A program made the translations under genes and the position numbers. Below are positions 45,798 to 54,292 of a DNA stretch of 64,000 nt, in pieces (position 1 is the first letter of the stretch; each line of letters begins with the position of its first letter). The notes beneath the pieces are model-generated. The model searched no databases. It was not told where the DNA came from and was given only the letters and a program-made list of their open reading frames with translations. The stretch comes from Nitrospira sp. (GTDB taxonomy: Bacteria > Nitrospirota > Nitrospiria > Nitrospirales > Nitrospiraceae), in the NCBI GenBank assembly GCA_024998595.1, contig JACOEK010000007.1:62001-126000 (forward strand), given 5' to 3'.

Positions 45798-45872
45798 ATG
45801 AGCGCAAAGAAAGGCGTTCCCGCGGACGCCCGAATCGCAGGTCGCAATCTGATGGGAGAGCACACTCAGTGA
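45798..45872 (+). CDS. possible 24-residue small ORF overlapping gmd
   Basis: ATG 45798 starts [20 protein letters not shown] and ends at a TGA that overlaps the gmd GTG as GTGA. AAGG lies eight bases before the ATG. The peptide is basic and has no family I recognise. The overlap geometry is what one expects from translational coupling, but 24 codons can arise by chance. Treat it as a candidate leader peptide for gmd. Confidence 0.25.
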   Translation: MSAKKGVPADARIAGRNLMGEHTQ

Positions 45873-46876
45873 AGGCGTTGATTACAGGCATCACCGGACA
45901 AGACGGATCGTATCTGGCCGAATTTCTTCTGGCTAAGGGATATGAGGTGTACGGAATCATTCGTCGGTCCAGTTCATTCAATACGGCCCGGATCGACGGC
46001 ATTTACCAGGATCCGCATACCTCCGGGGCTAGACTGCATCTGGTCTACGGCGATCTCAACGATGCCAGCTCGCTGAACAAAATCATCCGCACGGTCCAAC
46101 CCGACGAAATTTACAACCTCGGGGCGCAGAGTCACGTCAGAGTCAGTTTTGATATTCCCGAATACACTGCGGAGATCACGGGTCTGGGTACGGTCAGATT
46201 GCTGGAGGCGATTCGTGAATCGGGGCTGCGTCCCAAGTTTTATCAGGCCTCGTCAAGTGAAATGTACGGCAAAGTGCAGGAAGTCCCTCAGCGGGAAACC
46301 ACACCGTTCTATCCCCGGAGTCCATATGGCGCGGCGAAGGTCTATGCCCATTGGATCACGGTCAATTATCGTGAGGCCTATGGACTGTTCGCCTGCAACG
46401 GCATTCTCTTCAATCATGAATCCCCGCGTCGAGGTGAAACCTTCGTCACACGTAAGATCACCAAAGCGGCAGCCCGGATCAAACTGGGCCTGCAGCAGGA
46501 ATTGTTTCTCGGCAACCTGGATGCCAAACGGGATTGGGGATATGCCGGCGATTACATCGAGGCCATGTGGCTCATGCTGCAGCAGGAGCACCCCGACGAT
46601 TATGTCGTGGCGACCGGGGAAACACATACGGTCCGCGAGTTTCTCGACGTGGCGTTCGGCCATCTGGGCCTAGACTGGCAGCGTCATGTACAGATCGATC
46701 CGCGGTATTACCGGCCGACTGAGGTCGATCTCCTGATCGGCGATCCGGCGAAGGCGCGGCAGCAACTCGGGTGGAAACCGACCGTGGATTTTCACCGGCT
46801 GGGAATCATGATGGTCGAGGCTGATATGGAAGTCGAACGGCTGAAGATGCAGGGTACCGCGTCGAAGGGGGCCTAG
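45869..46876 (+). CDS. gmd: GDP-mannose 4,6-dehydratase
   Basis: 335 residues from GTG 45869 with GGGAGAG eight bases upstream. Extended [23 protein letters not shown] (NADP site), [123 protein letters not shown]. Makes GDP-4-keto-6-deoxymannose, which the next gene converts to GDP-fucose. Complete. Confidence 0.97.
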   Translation: MKALITGITGQDGSYLAEFLLAKGYEVYGIIRRSSSFNTARIDGIYQDPHTSGARLHLVYGDLNDASSLNKIIRTVQPDEIYNLGAQSHVRVSFDIPEYTAEITGLGTVRLLEAIRESGLRPKFYQASSSEMYGKVQEVPQRETTPFYPRSPYGAAKVYAHWITVNYREAYGLFACNGILFNHESPRRGETFVTRKITKAAARIKLGLQQELFLGNLDAKRDWGYAGDYIEAMWLMLQQEHPDDYVVATGETHTVREFLDVAFGHLGLDWQRHVQIDPRYYRPTEVDLLIGDPAKARQQLGWKPTVDFHRLGIMMVEADMEVERLKMQGTASKGA

Positions 46877-46877
46877 G

Positions 46878-47828
46878 GTGATCGACACACACGCACGCGT
46901 TTACGTGGCGGGGCATCGGGGAATGGTGGGGTCCGCGATCGTACGGGCCCTCACGGCCCGTGGGTACGACAACCTCATCGTGCGTACCAGCCACGAACTG
47001 GATTTGCGTGATAACCGGCACGTCGCCGAATTCTTTTCCGTGACGAAACCGGATTACGTCTACCTGGCGGCGGCCAAAGTGGGCGGCATTCTTGCGAACA
47101 GCACATTGCCGGCGGAATTCATTTACGACAATCTCGCGATTCAAACCAACGTCGTGCATCAGGCGTATCTCCATGGCGTGAAGAAACTGTTGCTGCTGGG
47201 GTCGTCCTGCATTTACCCGAGAGACTCTCCACAGCCGATGAAGGAAGAGTATCTGCTGACCGGCCCTCTCGAACCGACCAATGAGTGGTATGCCGTCGCG
47301 AAGATCGCAGGAATCAAGATGTGCCAGGCCTATCGCCGGCAATACGGGTGCGATTTTATTGCGGCGATGCCCACGAATCTCTATGGGCCGAACGACAATT
47401 TCGATCTACAGACGGCGCATGTCTTAGCGGCGTTGCTGCGGCGCTTTCATGAAGCGCGCGAACAGGGCACCACTCCCACCCTCTGGGGCACCGGGGCTCC
47501 GCGACGCGAGTTTTTGCACGTGGACGATTGCGCAGATGCCTGCCTCTTTCTGATGGATCGATATTCCGATCCGATGATCATGAATGTGGGCGCAGGGCAG
47601 GACATTCCGATCGCAGAACTGGCTGCACTGGTCGCCGAGGTGGTGGGCTATCGAGGCGACATGCAATGGGATCGCGCCAAGCCGGACGGCATGCCGCGCA
47701 AGTTGATGGATTCCAGCCGTATCGCCGCCCTGGGATGGAAACCGGCGACGGCCTTGGCCGAAGGCTTGCGCAGGACCTATGGCTGGTATCGTGAACAGCT
47801 GGACGCGTCTCGATCAGGTGCCTCATGA
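46878..47828 (+). CDS. fcl: GDP-L-fucose synthase
   Basis: 316 residues from GTG 46878, one base after the gmd stop. Epimerase-reductase: VAGHRGMVGSAIVRAL, HELDLRDNRHVAEFF, YLAAAKVGGILANSTLPAEF, LLGSSCIYPRDSPQPMKEEY, TNEWYAVAKIAGIKMCQAYR (YxxxK), AMPTNLYGPNDNFD, GTGAPRREFLHVDD. With gmd it provides GDP-L-fucose for the surface glycan. Complete and canonical. Confidence 0.96.
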   Translation: MIDTHARVYVAGHRGMVGSAIVRALTARGYDNLIVRTSHELDLRDNRHVAEFFSVTKPDYVYLAAAKVGGILANSTLPAEFIYDNLAIQTNVVHQAYLHGVKKLLLLGSSCIYPRDSPQPMKEEYLLTGPLEPTNEWYAVAKIAGIKMCQAYRRQYGCDFIAAMPTNLYGPNDNFDLQTAHVLAALLRRFHEAREQGTTPTLWGTGAPRREFLHVDDCADACLFLMDRYSDPMIMNVGAGQDIPIAELAALVAEVVGYRGDMQWDRAKPDGMPRKLMDSSRIAALGWKPATALAEGLRRTYGWYREQLDASRSGAS

Positions 47829-47902
47829 CGGGCCTCAGCAACAACCGGTCCGTCGGTGCGTAGCCCCCTCTCAACAGTCATTGATCGTAGGAACCTCTCT
47901 GC

Positions 47903-49801
47903 ATGTGTGGTGTAGTCGGGGCGCTCGTGCTCTCCTCCGGGTCTTTCCGTGTCTCAGAGCCGTATGTGATGCGAATGAGGGACAGTCTGGCCCATCGGGG
48001 GCCTGACGGATCCGGGTTGTGGGTCGACTCACAGGGACGAGTCGGCCTGGGGCATCGTCGGCTCTCGATCATCGACTTGAGCGAGGCCGCCCGCCAACCG
48101 ATGGCCAACGAAGACGAAACCCTCTGGGTGGCGTTCAATGGAGAAATTTATAATCACGCAGCGATCCGGCGTGAATTGGAGGCGCTGGGCGGGCATCGCT
48201 GGCGAACGGACCATTCCGACACCGAAGTCATCCTGCATGCGTTCGAAACCTGGGGCATCGATTGCGTGGAGAAATTCCGCGGCATGTTTGCGATTGCGCT
48301 CTGGGATGTCCGGCGACAGGAATTGTGGTTGATTCGTGACCGGATCGGTGTCAAGCCGCTGTATTACAGCACGCACCACGGCAGATTCGTCTTCGCCTCC
48401 GAGATCAAGGCTTTACTGCAAGACCCGGAGCAGCCCCGCGCACTGCATGAGGAATCGCTCTTTCATTATCTATCCTTCCTGACGACCCCGGCTCCGCAGA
48501 CGCTGTTCGACGGCATCAAAAAATTGCCCGGCGGAACCTGGTTGCGCGTGCGCGCCGATGGAACGATGGAGGAGCGACGCTATTGGGATGTGTGGGATCA
48601 CACCTACCCCTTGGTCGGGGAGACGGATGGGGCCATTGCCGCTCGGGTCCTGGAGAAATTGCGGGAGTCAGTGGCGCTTCGCAAGGTGAGTGATGTGCCG
48701 GTCGGTGTGTTTCTGTCCGGGGGCGTCGATTCCAGTACGAACGCGGCCTTGTTCTCGCAGGGAGACACGCAACGTGTCAGGACATTCACGATCGGGTATG
48801 ACGCCGAGTATCCAAGCTATCGCAACGAATTGAGTCACGCCCGATTTATGGCGGAACAGGTCGGTGCGGACCATCACGAACGATTGCTATCCCTCGACGA
48901 TCTCATCACGTTCCTGCCGCGCATGGTCGCGCTGCAGGACGAACCGATTGCCGATCCCGTCTGTGTCCCGGTTTTTTATGTGTCTGAATTGGCCCGCCGG
49001 CACGGGGTGATTGTCTGTCAGGTCGGAGAAGGGGCCGACGAGCTGTTCTGGGGCTATCCGTCCTGGAAGACATCCAAGATGCTCGAGGAATGGAATCAGT
49101 GGCCGGTCCCGTCCCTCCTGAAACGTCTCGGCCTTCACGGATTGCAATGGTGCGGGTACGGTGAGAGTATGCACTACGAACGGTTGCGGCGCGGGCTTCT
49201 CCATCAACCGGTGTTCTGGGGTGGCGCTGAGGCCTTTCCGGAAGCCTTGAAACAACGCCTGCTCTCACCGCGCCTGCAACGACAGTTCCGGCATCTGACC
49301 TCGTGGGAAGCCATCCGGCCGATTCATGACCGGTTTCAGGCCAAGGCCTGGGAACAGGGCCCCCTGCAGTGGATGAGTTATCTCGACCTCAACTTTAGAT
49401 TGCCCGAATTATTGCTGATGCGCGTGGACAAAATGAGCATGGGCGCCAGTCTGGAAGCCCGGGTGCCGTTTCTCGATCACGAGTTCGTGCAATTGGCGAT
49501 GAGTGTTCCCGAGGCGGTCAAGACCCGAGGCGGCGTCGTCAAAACGCTGCTGAAACAAGCGGTGCGCGGCGTCATTCCGGACGCCATCATCGATCGGCCC
49601 AAACAGGGATTCGGAGTGCCGGTGCAGGAATGGATGCAGGGACGGTTGGGCACCTTGATGCAGGACACCCTTACAGATTTTTGCGACCGTACCGATATCC
49701 TCGACAAACACGCGGTGCTGGATCTGGTGTGCCGGCAGCGTGACCCTCGCAGCTGGTACCTCTTCAATCTGGCCCTCTGGTGGAAGGCCTATCTTGCGTA
49801 G
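47903..49801 (+). CDS. AsnB-type glutamine-hydrolysing amidotransferase (asparagine synthase family)
   Basis: 632 residues. N-terminal class II glutaminase with nucleophile Cys2 (MCGVVGALVL), RGPDGSG, FNGEIYNH; C-terminal synthetase with the PP-loop LSGGVDSS at 271-278, GEGADELFWGY, and KMSMGASLEARVPFLDHEF. In glycan clusters such enzymes often amidate a uronic acid rather than make free asparagine (as shown for Pseudomonas WbpS-type proteins). Its partner next door is a heparinase-family gene, which also points to a uronic-acid polymer. The role in sugar amidation is inference; the enzyme family is certain. Confidence 0.92.
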   Translation: MCGVVGALVLSSGSFRVSEPYVMRMRDSLAHRGPDGSGLWVDSQGRVGLGHRRLSIIDLSEAARQPMANEDETLWVAFNGEIYNHAAIRRELEALGGHRWRTDHSDTEVILHAFETWGIDCVEKFRGMFAIALWDVRRQELWLIRDRIGVKPLYYSTHHGRFVFASEIKALLQDPEQPRALHEESLFHYLSFLTTPAPQTLFDGIKKLPGGTWLRVRADGTMEERRYWDVWDHTYPLVGETDGAIAARVLEKLRESVALRKVSDVPVGVFLSGGVDSSTNAALFSQGDTQRVRTFTIGYDAEYPSYRNELSHARFMAEQVGADHHERLLSLDDLITFLPRMVALQDEPIADPVCVPVFYVSELARRHGVIVCQVGEGADELFWGYPSWKTSKMLEEWNQWPVPSLLKRLGLHGLQWCGYGESMHYERLRRGLLHQPVFWGGAEAFPEALKQRLLSPRLQRQFRHLTSWEAIRPIHDRFQAKAWEQGPLQWMSYLDLNFRLPELLLMRVDKMSMGASLEARVPFLDHEFVQLAMSVPEAVKTRGGVVKTLLKQAVRGVIPDAIIDRPKQGFGVPVQEWMQGRLGTLMQDTLTDFCDRTDILDKHAVLDLVCRQRDPRSWYLFNLALWWKAYLA

Positions 49802-49896
49802 CGCGTGCAATCGGCGAATCGGGCGGCATGTCATCCCTTCCTGGTCTCTCGCCCGTCGTGTCCTCCCCATCGAGAACCTCTTCCGGAGCGGATTTC

Positions 49897-52026
49897 ATGG
49901 CTAGCGAGGTGGAACTCGATGTTGTCACTCGTCTCCTGTCAAAGGCGCAACAGATCGGGTGGGTAGCCACAGTCCGAATGGGCGTTCGCAAAGCTCTTCG
50001 TCCCTGGCTCACGAGGCGGCATCGTGCGCATGTGTTGCGACAGCCCTACCGCGTGGAAAAGCAGGATCTGGCCGCCGCCTTGGGCGTCGCTCCCGAGCAC
50101 CTTCCCGCTGCGGTAGAAAGAGTGCGTCTCGCACTGACGCAGCGGCTTCCGGTTTCACCGGAGAGTGTAGGAACGATTCGCGAGCTGTATGAGCAGCGTG
50201 CGCCCGAGGTGCGTCACGCGACTATCGAATCAGCTGACCGGATCTGTAAGCATGTGTTCGACCTCTTGGGTTCCGGGCCTACTGACTTGGGAGCGACGAT
50301 CGATTGGCATCGGGATTTCAAATCCGGCTATCGCTGGAATCCCGATCAATGCTTTCTCGACGTGGCCCACGGCCACGAAGCCGGCGTCGATATCAAGGTG
50401 CCGTGGGAATTGTCACGCGGTCACCACCTCGTGTTGCTGGCTCAGGCAGCGCTCCTGACCGGCGACCCCCAGTACACAACGGAATGTCTGGCCCAGCTGA
50501 GCAGTTGGATCGAGGCCAATCCGACCGGGTTTGGGGTCAATTGGGCCTGCCCCATGGATGTGGCGATCCGCGCCGTGAATTGGTTGTGGGCGCTCGCGCT
50601 GCTGGTGGAGTCACCGCTGATCACGGTGGATTGGCTCGGAGATGTGATTGCATCGCTGGTGGCGCATGGCCGGTTCCTCATGGACAACCTCGAAGTCCGC
50701 GACGATGGCGTGACGACCAATCACTATCTGGCTGATCTCGTGGGGCTGCTCTATCTCGGCCTCTGCCTGAAAGAGGTTCGCGACGCGGAGGGCTGGACGG
50801 TGTTTGCCGTTCGGGCATTGGTGCGCGAGATGGACCGGCAGGTGCTCGCCGACGGCGCTCACTATGAGTCGAGCCTGTCCTATCACCGCCTGGTGACGGA
50901 AATGTTTCTGTCGTCGGCCCTGTTATGTCGCTGTCATGGAGTGGAGTTGCCCCCGACCTTCCATAATCGTTTGGAGAAGATGTGTGCGTTTGTCGAAGGC
51001 TATACCAAGCCGAACGGGTTGGCTCCGCAAGTCGGGGATGGAGACAATGGACGGCTGCACATGCTGACCGGGTATGACCATACCGATGTTCGGGATCATC
51101 GTCATCTGCTCGCCGTCGGGGCGGTCTTGTTCGATCGGACGGACTGGTGGGCCGCGTCCGGCCCGTCCTGGGTCGAGGGTTTGTGGTTGGGCGGCATCAG
51201 GTGTGCCGCATGGAGCAGGGAGCAAGTACCGGCGAAACTCGGCAGCGTGGCCTTTCCGACAGGAGGGTTTTACATTTTGCGCAAGGCCCGGGACTATGTG
51301 TTGTTCAACTGCAATCCGCCCGGTACGCAGGGGGTGGGAACTCATAAGCACAATGATCTCCTCTCACTGGAGATCCATCTGGGAGGGGAAGATATTCTTG
51401 TGGATTCGGGCTGTTTTCTCTATACTTCCGACCCGCAATCCTATGATCGATTCCGCAGCACGCGCTACCACTCAACCGTGAGGGTGGATCAGGCGGAGCA
51501 GAACCGTCTCATTCCCGGGAAGTGCTTTTGTTTGCACCCCGACAGTCGACTGCACCCTGTTCAATGGGAAATCGGCGGGCCGGTGGAACAGGTCGCTGCG
51601 GACCACGATGGGTATGAACGGTTTTCCCACCCGGTGAGGCATCGGCGCGAGTTACGGGCTGACTGGTTGAACAGGTCATGGCAGATCACGGATCATCTCT
51701 TCAGTCCGGTGACCGGCGCTCACCCGCATTGCCTTGAATGGACGTTGACCTTTGCGCCACACTGTTCCTTGCAGCCCGTGGAAACCGGATGGTCGGTGAT
51801 CACCCCCAAGCAGCAGCTCTGGCTGGATGGTCCGCGATTGTTCGCGAATGGAAGGCCTGTAGCCGTTTCCCCGCGACTCGACGAGGAGCAGATGGCCGTC
51901 CATTATGGGAGTGCAACGAGGGCGCTGTTCCTTCGTTGGAGTTGGGAAGGCGCGCTACCGGTGGAGGGAGTCTTTGCGATTTCTTCCGCACCTCCGCGTT
52001 CGAGAGAAGATTCCCGTGAACGGTGA
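49897..52026 (+). CDS. heparinase II/III-family polysaccharide lyase-like protein
   Basis: 709 residues from ATG 49897 (CGGAG upstream); starts at 49828 or 49780 are also open, the latter overlapping the asnB stop. Alpha-helical toroid domain (about 90-430): NWLWALALLVESP, TNHYLADLVGLLYLGL, HYESSLSYHRLVTEMF with His/Tyr residues expected in the active site; then a beta-sandwich domain beginning THKHNDLLSLEIHLGGEDIL and VDSGCFLYTSDPQSYDRFRS. No clear signal peptide is seen, which is common for members found in biosynthetic gene clusters. It may trim or epimerise-cleave a uronic-acid glycan. The stop codon is overlapped by the next small frame as GTGA. Confidence 0.83.
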   Translation: MASEVELDVVTRLLSKAQQIGWVATVRMGVRKALRPWLTRRHRAHVLRQPYRVEKQDLAAALGVAPEHLPAAVERVRLALTQRLPVSPESVGTIRELYEQRAPEVRHATIESADRICKHVFDLLGSGPTDLGATIDWHRDFKSGYRWNPDQCFLDVAHGHEAGVDIKVPWELSRGHHLVLLAQAALLTGDPQYTTECLAQLSSWIEANPTGFGVNWACPMDVAIRAVNWLWALALLVESPLITVDWLGDVIASLVAHGRFLMDNLEVRDDGVTTNHYLADLVGLLYLGLCLKEVRDAEGWTVFAVRALVREMDRQVLADGAHYESSLSYHRLVTEMFLSSALLCRCHGVELPPTFHNRLEKMCAFVEGYTKPNGLAPQVGDGDNGRLHMLTGYDHTDVRDHRHLLAVGAVLFDRTDWWAASGPSWVEGLWLGGIRCAAWSREQVPAKLGSVAFPTGGFYILRKARDYVLFNCNPPGTQGVGTHKHNDLLSLEIHLGGEDILVDSGCFLYTSDPQSYDRFRSTRYHSTVRVDQAEQNRLIPGKCFCLHPDSRLHPVQWEIGGPVEQVAADHDGYERFSHPVRHRRELRADWLNRSWQITDHLFSPVTGAHPHCLEWTLTFAPHCSLQPVETGWSVITPKQQLWLDGPRLFANGRPVAVSPRLDEEQMAVHYGSATRALFLRWSWEGALPVEGVFAISSAPPRSREDSRER

Positions 52027-52208
52027 AAGCTAACTTGAAGAAAGCGCTGACCATCTGGCTGACCATAGGTGCCTTGTTGACTGCCTGAACAGCGAAGCGA
52101 TTTAGAGAGAGTCTCTATAGGCCAAAGCGTACTGCTTGGGAGGAGTTCAGACAAGCCAAGAAGAACGTTTTGCCAGCATCAACATCCGAAAGGGGAGGAC
52201 TGGCGTGA
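52023..52208 (+). pseudogene. 61-codon small membrane-protein gene interrupted by one in-frame TGA
   Basis: GTG 52023 overlaps the heparinase stop (GTGA) and opens MKANLKKALTIWLTIGALLT, then Ala, then TGA at 52086-52088. The same frame continues without another stop as TAKRFRESLYRPKRTAWEEF, then RQAKKNVLPASTSERGGLA, and ends at TGA 52206-52208, which overlaps the GTG of the next gene as GTGA. The frame therefore fits exactly between its neighbours with coupling overlaps at both ends. The first part is one basic-flanked membrane helix or signal sequence; with TGC in place of TGA it would read LLTAC, a lipobox, and with TGG a Trp at the end of the helix. Either a single-base nonsense mutation, a 21-residue peptide, or UGA read-through. 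No family recognised. Confidence 0.55.
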
Positions 52209-53389
52209 AAGTATTTGTAGCTGGAGTAGATGGGTATTTGGGTTGGACTCTCGCGCAATATCTGGCCTCGCGCGGTCATGTCGTCGCAGGTGCCGATCTC
52301 ATGTTACGCAGACAGTGGGTTGATGAAATGCAATCCTGGAGCGCCATTCCTATCGCATCTATGAGTGAGAGACTCCGGGCGTTTCACCAGCGTTATGGCA
52401 AGACTCTTCAGTTTTGGGAGGGAGATCTTCGACAGTATGATTTCGTTCAAAAAATATTTCGGGAGTTTCGGCCAGATGCCGTCGTCCACCTGGGAGAGTG
52501 TCCTTCCGCACCGTATTCAATGGTTGACGCACAGCATGCAGTTTTTGTGCAAATGAATAACATTACAACGACGTTCAATCTGATGTTCGCGATGCGAGAG
52601 CTGTGTCAAGAGGCTCATCTTGTGAAGCTCGGCACGATGGGTGAGTACGGAACGCCGAATATCGATATTCCGGAAGGATTTTTTGAAATTGAATATCGAG
52701 GGAGACGGGATCGTCTCCCATTTCCTCGTCAAGCGGCGTCCTGGTATCATTGGTCGAAAGTTCATGGTTCTAACAATGTCATGTTTGCTTGTAAGCTCTG
52801 GGGACTACGTGCAACGGACGTTATGCAAGGCGTTGTTTTCGGCACTCGGATCGATGAGATGGGTGAGGACGAAGCATTGCGAACCAGACTGGATTTTGAT
52901 CAAGCGTTTGGGACGGTCATTAATAGGTATTGCTGTCAGGCTGTAATTGGCCATCCGTTGACACCCTATGGAAAGGGCCACCAGCGTCGAGGTTTCTTGC
53001 CTCTCCGTGACTCGATGCAGTGCTTGCGGCTTGCTGTGGAGAATCCTGCTACTAGAGGTGAGTATCGAGTGTTTAATCAATTTGAGGAAACGTACGACAT
53101 CACACAGCTAGCACAGAAGGTTCAGGCGGTGGGGAAGAAGTTAGGCATTGATATTGGCGTGCATAATCTCGAAAACCCCCGCGCAGAGCTTGAGGAACAC
53201 TACTATAAACCGGATCACAGACATCTGTTGGATTTAGGATATCAGCCCACCCACGACGTCGAAGCGGAGATGGAGATCATGATTAAAGATCTTCTGCCCT
53301 TTCGAGACCGGATTGAGGCGAAGCGACAAGCCTTGATTCCCGATGTGCGGTGGGATGGGCGTAGAGAAAAGGTTAAATTCGTCGGCTAA
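52205..53389 (+). CDS. UDP-sulfoquinovose synthase-like (SQD1 family)
   Basis: 394 residues from GTG 52205 (GGGGAGG six bases upstream). Extended SDR of the SQD1 type, which converts UDP-glucose and sulfite to UDP-sulfoquinovose. NAD site VAGVDGYLGWTLAQYLASRG; catalytic T144 in LGTMGEYGTPNIDIPEG; Y181 and K185 in AASWYHWSKVHGSNN; further family marks GVVFGTRIDE, NRYCCQAVIGHPLTPYGKGH, VFNQFEETYDI, NPRAELEEHYY. These positions fall almost exactly where the plant SQD1 active-site residues are. SQD1 homologues serve sulfolipid synthesis or sulfonated glycans; no sulfolipid synthase (SQD2/SqdX) is seen here and all neighbours are glycan genes, so a sulfoquinovose-containing surface glycan is inferred. 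Confidence 0.9.
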   Translation: MKVFVAGVDGYLGWTLAQYLASRGHVVAGADLMLRRQWVDEMQSWSAIPIASMSERLRAFHQRYGKTLQFWEGDLRQYDFVQKIFREFRPDAVVHLGECPSAPYSMVDAQHAVFVQMNNITTTFNLMFAMRELCQEAHLVKLGTMGEYGTPNIDIPEGFFEIEYRGRRDRLPFPRQAASWYHWSKVHGSNNVMFACKLWGLRATDVMQGVVFGTRIDEMGEDEALRTRLDFDQAFGTVINRYCCQAVIGHPLTPYGKGHQRRGFLPLRDSMQCLRLAVENPATRGEYRVFNQFEETYDITQLAQKVQAVGKKLGIDIGVHNLENPRAELEEHYYKPDHRHLLDLGYQPTHDVEAEMEIMIKDLLPFRDRIEAKRQALIPDVRWDGRREKVKFVG

Positions 53390-53394
53390 CATTT

Positions 53395-54270
53395 GTGATG
53401 AACCCATCGGCTATCAAGCGCCTCGGGACCTCGTTGCTTCAATCTCCGTTTCTCTGGAGATGGGGGCGCAACTTTGATCGCGCACTGAAGCAGACGATTG
53501 ATTCTCAGGCCCGTAAGGGCAAGCACAAATTTGTGGAACTTCTTCGGACTGATGGAATTGTTGCGGGAAGTGCCGAAGATTTCTTTGATGAGGACGGGAT
53601 TTGCTGTTTGAACGAGGTCATGGCGGAAGTTCCACTTTTGATGCGAAGTGTGGCGGATGATGGTGTACGCCTCAGAAGGAGTGACCGAAAACATTATCTG
53701 ACTAGTCTATTACCCCGCGAATTCGATCTAGATAGCGCATTTGTGAGGCTAGCAATACACCCGGCCATTTTGCTTGTTGCTAATCAGTATTTGGGACTCA
53801 GAAGTTCGTTACGGGCCATCAATCTATGGGTCAATCTTCCCACTCCCGAGCCACCCACAGAATCCCAGTTGTGGCATCGTGATGGGGACGACAGGATGAT
53901 ATTGAAGGTTTTTGTTTACCTTGTTGATGTTGATATGGGTAATGGTCCATTTTGGTTCATTCCCGGCACTCACTTGCGGCGCCGCATCTCGCCTGGTTCG
54001 GTTGCAGAGCCTCCGAGAATTGATGACCAGGCGATGAGAATGCTGATCCGCGATGAGCAATGGACACCGTTTACGGGTCCATCCGGGACGTTGATATTTG
54101 CCGATACGACCGGCCTACACAAGGGTGGGAAATGTGATGAGCGTGAGCGTATAGTACTGACGTTCGAGTATGTCTCTGGTGCTTCTCCGTATCCTCGTGA
54201 ATTTACACTTCGTTCGGAAGGTGGGCTCTCCGGACTCAATCCCCAGCAAGTCTATGCGTTGTTGTCTTGA
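53395..54270 (+). CDS. phytanoyl-CoA dioxygenase (PhyH) family protein
   Basis: 291 residues. Fe(II)/2-oxoglutarate dioxygenase core: iron ligands H161 and D163 in LWHRDGDDR, distal H242 in TTGLHKGG, 2-oxoglutarate-binding R252 in ERERIVLTFEY, and GNGPFWFIPGTH between. All facial-triad residues are present so it is probably an active hydroxylase or oxidase. GTG 53395 and ATG 53398 are adjacent starts. It lies five bases after the SQD1-like gene and before the flippase, so a sugar or lipid-linked glycan is a likelier substrate than phytanoyl-CoA. Substrate unknown. Confidence 0.8.
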   Translation: MMNPSAIKRLGTSLLQSPFLWRWGRNFDRALKQTIDSQARKGKHKFVELLRTDGIVAGSAEDFFDEDGICCLNEVMAEVPLLMRSVADDGVRLRRSDRKHYLTSLLPREFDLDSAFVRLAIHPAILLVANQYLGLRSSLRAINLWVNLPTPEPPTESQLWHRDGDDRMILKVFVYLVDVDMGNGPFWFIPGTHLRRRISPGSVAEPPRIDDQAMRMLIRDEQWTPFTGPSGTLIFADTTGLHKGGKCDERERIVLTFEYVSGASPYPREFTLRSEGGLSGLNPQQVYALLS

Positions 54271-54292
54271 ACGAAAGTGACATGCCGTTTTA

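Noticed and set aside
52086..52088. Selenocysteine as the explanation for the in-frame TGA
   Set aside because: I see no convincing SECIS-like stem-loop directly after the TGA and no redox motif around it, so a nonsense change or ordinary read-through is preferred.
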